Positions 35,646 to 39,662 of a DNA stretch of 39,662 nt are shown piece by piece. Source of the stretch: an uncultured Muribaculaceae bacterium (GTDB lineage Bacteria > Bacteroidota > Bacteroidia > Bacteroidales > Muribaculaceae); assembly GCA_944321905.1 (NCBI GenBank), contig CALUNI010000009.1, positions 1 through 39,662 on the forward strand. Direction: 5' to 3'. The translations under genes were made by a program, and so were the position numbers. The notes beneath the pieces were generated by a model. That model had not been told where the DNA came from. It did no database searches and saw only the letters and a list, made by a program, of their open reading frames with translations. Each line of letters begins with the position of its first letter. Position 1 is the first letter of the stretch.

Positions 35646-36817
35646 GCCTTAAGAGCCTTTCTTAGTCGGTTGATTAATGTGCGCAATGGGTGGCGTAACA
35701 GTCTTTTAATTTTTTGCCTTTGTATGTATGGCAAGACTATGTTGCATGTATCGCCAAGCGTGCAGTCATCACTTTTAAGCTTGTCCATCACATTGTTTTT
35801 TATGGACGGATAATGTGGGCTTGTTTTCATCTGCCCCTCGGCAACTGTTTTAAATTTATAAGGTTCAATGTGCAGTGTTTCCGTCTGGTTGAGTAATTTT
35901 TCTCCGATTGGAGTAAATGATATTACAGCATTAACTCCGGCTTCGTTGTTTCGGAACTTGTTCCCCCACATGTCGCCTATGCGTATGTCGGCAGCCGACT
36001 TGTCGTATTTATATTTGCAGTTTTCATAACATTGCTTGCCAAGGCATGTGTCACTAAGGAACATACGATAAAACATATCTCCCTTTGTGGCAATGGAGAT
36101 AACTTTATTTCCTTTTGCATTGCCGATATTCATTACCCATGAATTATGCCATCCTTTAGCTTTATTGCGCCATGACACATAGGAGAATTCTCCTTCCCCT
36201 ATTTGCTGTCTGACCCATTGTGAGTATTTGTCCCATAGGTGCATTGTAGGGACTCCATGACAGAAGAAGTCCATCAATATGAAGTTTTCTTCTTTTTTAA
36301 ACAATCTTATGTATCGGCGGAATGAGTCTATTTGGCATGGAGTTCCGATAATAAGATACTTCTCATTGCGGTTGACAGCCCGAAAAGCATCGACGGTATA
36401 ACTTTGAATGTATTTGCTGCCGATGGACGCATCCAGTTCTTCCGCCGATTTGGCAATGTAATGTTCGGCTCTGTTTGTTTCGGGGTTATATTTAACCCCG
36501 CATATTTTAAATCCATGCTTTAACAAGTGACGGCTAAGTTCATAACTTGCCCCCCCCGAAGAACACTTATGGCGAATTTCGCTGTTGCTACTCCATGCCG
36601 CATAGCAGCCGATTGGAGATAATTCTGCACTGCGCTCGTTATGAAAGAAAGCGCATACCGAAGTGCATAGCCCGCAATCGGTACACTTGTCGGGATGTGT
36701 GATATGAGGTTCATAGAAGCCGTCATCATTGAGTCTTATTTCAATAATGCGTTGCCCACACACGGTTGCGCACATGCCGCAACCATAGCAGTCTTTTATG
36801 CTTGATACGTTCTTCAT
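35642..36817 (-). CDS. Coenzyme F420 hydrogenase/dehydrogenase beta-like iron-sulfur protein
   Basis: A 391-aa protein with two N-terminal 4Fe-4S ferredoxin motifs: CYGCGMCATVC near residue 10 and CTDCGLCTSVC near residue 41, each C-x2-C-x2-C-x3-C. A FrhB/FdhB-type domain follows, with CSSGGASYELSRHLL, a GTPCQID motif and DFFCHGVPT. Homologues of this arrangement are common in polysaccharide loci of bacteria that have no F420, so the cofactor and reaction are unknown; a redox step on the sugar is the usual guess. ATG 36817 is preferred to the TTG one codon upstream. ychF ends only 23 bp before it on the same strand. Confidence 0.87.
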   Translation of the reverse strand: MKNVSSIKDCYGCGMCATVCGQRIIEIRLNDDGFYEPHITHPDKCTDCGLCTSVCAFFHNERSAELSPIGCYAAWSSNSEIRHKCSSGGASYELSRHLLKHGFKICGVKYNPETNRAEHYIAKSAEELDASIGSKYIQSYTVDAFRAVNRNEKYLIIGTPCQIDSFRRYIRLFKKEENFILMDFFCHGVPTMHLWDKYSQWVRQQIGEGEFSYVSWRNKAKGWHNSWVMNIGNAKGNKVISIATKGDMFYRMFLSDTCLGKQCYENCKYKYDKSAADIRIGDMWGNKFRNNEAGVNAVISFTPIGEKLLNQTETLHIEPYKFKTVAEGQMKTSPHYPSIKNNVMDKLKSDDCTLGDTCNIVLPYIQRQKIKRLLRHPLRTLINRLRKALKA

Positions 36818-36840
36818 CAACGGGCAAGATATGGATGTGA

Positions 36841-37944
36841 TTACACGTTAAAGCGGAAGTGCATTATGTCGCCGTCTTGGACCACGTAGTCCTTGCCCTC
36901 GACATACATCTTGCCTGCTTCTTTTACGGCAGCCTCGCTGCCGAGAGCCACATAGTCGTCATATTTAATCACTTCGGCACGGATAAAGCCTTTCTCGAAG
37001 TCGCTGTGTATCACTCCGGCGCATTGCGGAGCCTTGCTGCCACGGTGGAATGTCCATGCGCGTACTTCTTGCGGCCCGGCTGTGAGGAATGTCTCAAGGT
37101 TTAGCAGCTTGTAAGCGGCCTTTATGAGGCGGTTTACGCCCGATTCTTCAAGTCCTATCTCGGCAAGGAACATTTGCTTGTCGTCATATGAGTCGAGTTC
37201 GGCGATTTCCGATTCTATTTTGGCTGCGACAATGAGTATCTCTGCGCCTTCTTCCTTCACTGCCTCGCGCACCATGTCAACGTATCGGTTGCCGTTGACG
37301 GCACTTGCGTCATCGACGTTGCACACGTACAGGACCGGCTTGTTGGTGAGCAGAAACAGGTCGTGAGCGGCTTTTAATTCCTCCTTGGTTTCAAATTGCA
37401 CGGTGCGGGCAGCCTTGCCTTGTTCGAGAGCTTCCTTGTAGCGGCTCAGCACCTCGTATTGCAGCTTGGCCTGCTTGTCGCCGCCGGTCGTAGCCTGCTT
37501 CTGCACGCGCGTGATTCGGCTCTCGATTGTTTCGAGGTCCTTCAGTTGTAGCTCATAGTCGATTATCTCCTTGTCGCGAACAGGGTCAACCGAGCCATCG
37601 ACATGGGTGATGTTGTCGTCGTCGAAGCAGCGCAGCACGTGCAGTATGGCATCGGTCTCGCGAATGTTGGCAAGGAACTTGTTACCCAGGCCTTCGCCCT
37701 TTGACGCGCCTTTCACCAATCCTGCGATATCTACAATCTCGACGGTTGTCGGGACTATTTTTTGCGGGTTGACGAGCTTGGCAAGCACGTTGAGCCTTTC
37801 GTCGGGGACGGTGATTACGCCCACGTTGGGTTCGATTGTGCAGAAAGGGAAATTGGCCGATTGTGCCTTAGCGTTTGAGAGACAGTTGAATAGGGTCGAT
37901 TTGCCCACGTTGGGCAGTCCCACTATACCACATTGAAGAGCCAT
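36841..37944 (-). CDS. ychF: Redox-regulated ATPase YchF (OBG family)
   Basis: Universally conserved ribosome-associated P-loop ATPase of the OBG group. The G1 motif GLPNVGKS is at residues 9-16, the G3 motif DIAG in [16 protein letters not shown], and a helical insert (about 130-200) follows. The C-terminal TGS domain ([26 protein letters not shown] to the end) is intact. 367 aa is normal. The start is ATG 37944, about 26 nt from the expected start of a perfect promoter (37976-38006). No terminator separates it from the downstream polysaccharide genes, so read-through into them is plausible. Confidence 0.97.
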   Translation of the reverse strand: MALQCGIVGLPNVGKSTLFNCLSNAKAQSANFPFCTIEPNVGVITVPDERLNVLAKLVNPQKIVPTTVEIVDIAGLVKGASKGEGLGNKFLANIRETDAILHVLRCFDDDNITHVDGSVDPVRDKEIIDYELQLKDLETIESRITRVQKQATTGGDKQAKLQYEVLSRYKEALEQGKAARTVQFETKEELKAAHDLFLLTNKPVLYVCNVDDASAVNGNRYVDMVREAVKEEGAEILIVAAKIESEIAELDSYDDKQMFLAEIGLEESGVNRLIKAAYKLLNLETFLTAGPQEVRAWTFHRGSKAPQCAGVIHSDFEKGFIRAEVIKYDDYVALGSEAAVKEAGKMYVEGKDYVVQDGDIMHFRFNV

Positions 37945-37973
37945 ATCTATTTATATCGTTTTATAAATTATTG

Positions 37974-38071
37974 TGCAAAGGTAGTGCAAGGCCGTCGCAC
38001 GGCAAAACAAAATCGGCGGTTTTTTGCGCCGGGCGACGGCCTGCGTCAAGAAAAGACCGCCCTGCCGTGAC
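37974..38071. repeat. 98-bp direct repeat, copy A
   Basis: 93 of 98 bases match copy B at 38804-38901, exactly 830 bp away. It contains the inverted repeat GGCCGTCGC/GCGACGGCC (37990-37998 with 38033-38041) and an internal CGGCG/CGCCG hairpin around a T-run. The end next to ychF carries a promoter. Confidence 0.95.
37976..38006 (-). promoter_or_regulatory. Promoter of ychF inside repeat copy A
   Basis: On the minus strand TTTG (38006-38003), 19-bp spacer, TACCTTTG (37983-37976), followed by CA: a perfect Bacteroides consensus. The ATG of ychF is 31 bp downstream of the -7 box. Confidence 0.75.
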
Positions 38072-38088
38072 AGAAACAGGCTCTAATG

Positions 38089-38514
38089 TCAAGTACGTTT
38101 TATTGTAAAAAGCAGGTCGTCGTGTTTGCCCGAATTTATGTCATCTATGATGTTTTTTATTACATCGAGCAGAGGCAAAAGGTCGTTGTGGATGATATGA
38201 AATATTTCATCGGGGTCGGTGGCTGCATATTCATGTGATATTATGTTACGCAAGGCGAATATGTTACGCCACGGAGTTGAGCTGTATTTCGTGCCGAGGA
38301 ACTGCTGTCGGGTTAATGTGTCGATTTGTTTAAGTGTCTCTCCGATTGTTTGAAGGCACATACATGTGCTGTTATATAAAATCATGCCATATTGTGTCGC
38401 AAGAAAGTCGCTTCCCGACGACACTTTGCAGGTGGTGTCGATTATGAATTCGCCTTGCTTGACCGTGTATGCAAGCATGTCGGCGATTCGGTCTTTAAAC
38501 AAAGATTGCGTCAT
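38089..38514 (-). CDS. hepT: HepT-like toxin (HEPN domain RNase)
   Basis: HEPN-domain (DUF86) protein of 141 aa, the toxin half of a MntA-HepT pair. In studied systems it is an RNase that cleaves RNA, and the nucleotidyltransferase partner silences it by adding AMP to a conserved tyrosine. The R-x4-H-x-Y motif is present as R89-NIIS-H94-E-Y96, so the toxin looks intact. The family's four-helix layout is evident. ATG 38514 lies inside the 3' end of mntA (20-bp overlap). It lies between the two copies of a 98-bp repeat. Cognate RNA target and stress trigger are unknown. Confidence 0.88.
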   Translation of the reverse strand: MTQSLFKDRIADMLAYTVKQGEFIIDTTCKVSSGSDFLATQYGMILYNSTCMCLQTIGETLKQIDTLTRQQFLGTKYSSTPWRNIFALRNIISHEYAATDPDEIFHIIHNDLLPLLDVIKNIIDDINSGKHDDLLFTIKRT

Positions 38515-38785
38515 CGTTCAAAGATTTTCTGAATAACGGTCGCATGATTGATTTCAATGAGATTACATCTACTTTGCATTTGAACAGTTTTTCAAGCTCG
38601 TTGCGTATGTTCATGCGCGTGAAGAACGATGGCTCTTCAAGTTCTATGCATATGTCTATGTCGCTGTCATTGTTGTGGTCGCCGCGAGCCCGGCTGCCAA
38701 ACAGCCCGAGTGTGATTATGCCGTAGTCTCGACCTCTTTGTTGCTTAAAGTCTCGCAACGCGGAGAGTATTTCTGCAGTTTTCAT
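38495..38785 (-). CDS. mntA: MntA-like antitoxin nucleotidyltransferase
   Basis: Minimal nucleotidyltransferase (96 aa), antitoxin partner of HepT; known relatives transfer AMP to the toxin. The catalytic motif G30-S31-x10-D42-x-D44 (GSRARGDHNNDSDID) is complete, with a likely third acidic residue at D73 (CKVDVIS). The open frame runs back to 38830, but the promoter in repeat copy B predicts transcription starting near 38800, so ATG 38785 (MKTAEIL) is the start. That leaves a leader of only about 15 nt. The gene overlaps hepT by 20 bp. Confidence 0.88.
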   Translation of the reverse strand: MKTAEILSALRDFKQQRGRDYGIITLGLFGSRARGDHNNDSDIDICIELEEPSFFTRMNIRNELEKLFKCKVDVISLKSIMRPLFRKSLNDDAIFV

Positions 38786-38803
38786 AGTTTGTTGAGCTTT
38801 GTT

Positions 38804-38901
38804 TGCAAAGGTAGTGCAAGGCCGTCGCACGGCAAAACAAAATCGGCGGTTTTTTGCTCCGGGCGACGGTCTGCGTCACGAAAAGACCGCCATGCCGGGA
38901 C
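38804..38901. repeat. 98-bp direct repeat, copy B
   Basis: Copy of 37974-38071 with five substitutions and no indels. The inverted repeat is kept with one C-to-T change giving a G-U pair (38820-38828 with 38863-38871). The two copies bracket the mntA-hepT pair. Confidence 0.95.
38806..38836 (-). promoter_or_regulatory. Promoter of mntA-hepT inside repeat copy B
   Basis: Identical to the ychF promoter: TTTG, 19-bp spacer, TACCTTTG on the minus strand. It places the toxin-antitoxin pair and ychF under the same core promoter sequence. Confidence 0.75.
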
Positions 38902-39026
38902 GGGATATGCCGATACCGGCGCATGTCTGTTGCGGGCTGCAAAAGGCGGAATGGTTGGTCGGTTATGCCGTTTAGGACAAATTTAATAACAAATGGCTCT
39001 TTTGCATATGGCGGAAAGTTGCGACA

Positions 39027-39055
39027 TTTGCAGCGGATAAAGCAAATTATATTTG
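39027..39055 (+). promoter_or_regulatory. Promoter of a candidate short RNA upstream of argS
   Basis: TTTG at 39027-39030, 17-bp spacer, TATATTTG at 39048-39055. Expected start is about 39062. The spacer is slightly short of the usual 19. Confidence 0.45.
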
Positions 39056-39061
39056 GTTGAT

Positions 39062-39126
39062 AATACTTTTCTATACAGATTCTATTACATGGAGAATCCT
39101 GTTCGTGAGAACGGGGTTCTTTTTTT
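39062..39126 (+). ncRNA. Candidate ~60-nt small RNA or argS leader attenuator
   Basis: Between the promoter at 39027-39055 and the terminator at 39094-39126 there is room only for a ~60-nt transcript. An ATG at 39089 opens a 27-codon frame that runs through the terminator (to 39172); it lacks an arginine run, so it is not an obvious leader peptide. The argS gene has its own promoter further down. Confidence 0.35.
39094..39126 (+). terminator. Strong intrinsic terminator before argS
   Basis: An 11-bp stem (39094-39104 with 39109-39119, two G-U pairs), GTGA tetraloop and a run of seven T. No recognised plus-strand gene lies upstream, which is why a short RNA is suspected. Confidence 0.85.
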
Positions 39127-39210
39127 GCAGTGCTCGTCGGTCGGCGTATTTTCTCGCTCCATTTGCAAATGAAAGGAGCAAGGCGTGATAATACATTTTA
39201 GCATATTAGA

Positions 39211-39242
39211 TTGGGTTTTGAAGCATATTGTGCTTACCTTTG
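39211..39242 (+). promoter_or_regulatory. Promoter of argS
   Basis: TTGG at 39211-39214, 20-bp spacer, TACCTTTG at 39235-39242. Transcription would begin near 39249, giving a very short leader and favouring ATG 39262 over ATG 39253. Confidence 0.6.
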
Positions 39243-39261
39243 CATTTATTTTATGGTAATT

Positions 39262-39662
39262 ATGTCGATTGATAACATTATAGCCCAGTCGGTGGCCGAT
39301 GCCGTAAAGGCGTTGTATGGCGTGGAATTCGGAGCCGAAAAGATTACGCTCCAGACCACTAAAAAAGAGTTTGAGGGAAACTTGACAGTCGTGGTGTTCC
39401 CATTCTTGAAAGCTTCGAAGAAGTCGCCCGAGGCGACCGCTCAAGAAATAGGTGAATATCTCGTTGGCAATTGCGAGGCCGTCAAGACGTTCAACGTAAT
39501 CAAGGGATTCTTGAACATAGTCGTGGAGCCTGCATTTTGGTGCAATATGCTCAAGCACGTGGCTTCGGAGCCTAATTACGGCTTCAAGGAAGCAACGCCC
39601 GACAGCGAACTGGTGATGATAGAGTATTCGTCGCCAAACACCAACAAGCCTTTGCATCTGGG
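39262..39662 (+). CDS. argS: Arginyl-tRNA synthetase, 5' part (runs off the window)
   Basis: Class I synthetase charging tRNA-Arg. The visible ~133 residues cover the N-terminal tRNA-binding domain (ITLQTTKKEFEGNLTVVVFP, TAQEIGEYLVGNC) and reach the catalytic signature SSPNTNKPLHLG, the first part of the HIGH-type motif, exactly where the window ends. Start ATG 39262 (MSIDNII) is chosen because the promoter lies so close; an in-frame ATG at 39253 would add MVI and leave almost no leader. The candidate short RNA and its terminator lie just upstream. Confidence 0.95.
   Translation, partial: MSIDNIIAQSVADAVKALYGVEFGAEKITLQTTKKEFEGNLTVVVFPFLKASKKSPEATAQEIGEYLVGNCEAVKTFNVIKGFLNIVVEPAFWCNMLKHVASEPNYGFKEATPDSELVMIEYSSPNTNKPLHL

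Noticed and set aside
38786..38830. Longer start for the MntA-like antitoxin
   Set aside because: Most of it lies upstream of the predicted transcription start and inside the 98-bp repeat.
37974..38901. CRISPR array
   Set aside because: Only two long repeats separated by a two-gene cassette; no short regular repeats or spacers and no cas genes.
38854..39060. Plus-strand 68-codon ORF between mntA and argS
   Set aside because: Cysteine- and arginine-rich chance frame over repeat copy B; no family resemblance or ribosome site.
39089..39172. 27-codon ORF as an argS leader peptide
   Set aside because: It runs straight through a strong terminator and has no cluster of arginine codons.

Overview
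The window is a piece of a Bacteroidales chromosome, probably from a gut Muribaculaceae-type member (the family is inference). Evidence for Bacteroidota: many promoters fit the primary-sigma pattern TTTG-N(17-21)-TAnnTTTG, prolyl-tRNA synthetase is the short archaeal/eukaryotic-like form ending in tyrosine, the TamA-type Omp85 protein is a lipoprotein (TamL-like), and the order ftsX-DUF3098-uppP-truB-queA is typical of the phylum. Both window edges cut genes: proS lacks its 5' end and argS its 3' end.

Layout. 1-8.6 kb: proS (3' part) with a strong terminator, then tamB and a tamL-like gene overlapping by 4 bp (outer-membrane assembly). 8.6-17.8 kb, minus strand: prmC, a DUF169 protein, a giant alpha-2-macroglobulin-like protein without a thioester motif, and an ECF sigma / membrane protein / Spy-CpxP-like operon. 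17.8-18.8 kb: about 1 kb without a convincing gene. It holds a consensus promoter, a densely self-complementary core and an intrinsic terminator, and is the best candidate for an undescribed structured RNA. 18.8-25.0 kb, plus strand: DUF4923 protein, glycerate kinase, then ftsX, DUF3098, uppP, truB and queA.

25.1-36.8 kb is an exopolysaccharide/capsule locus. On the plus strand it has a Wza-like export lipoprotein, a Wzy-like polymerase, a Wzc-like co-polymerase whose kinase domain appears dead, three glycosyltransferases and a Wzx-like flippase. On the minus strand are a polysaccharide pyruvyl transferase and an iron-sulfur F420 hydrogenase/dehydrogenase-beta-like protein. No initiating phosphoglycosyl transferase or nucleotide-sugar gene is present, so these must lie elsewhere. 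The distal part (about 31.7-36.8 kb) looks richer in A+T. The last two genes sit 20-odd bp downstream of housekeeping ychF on the same strand.

37.9-39.66 kb: a MntA-HepT type toxin-antitoxin pair lies between two 98-bp near-identical direct repeats. Each repeat carries a complete minus-strand promoter, one firing into ychF and the other into mntA. Next come a candidate ~60-nt RNA (promoter plus terminator) and the 5' end of argS.

All calls come from reading the sequence and its translations. No database search or folding program was run.
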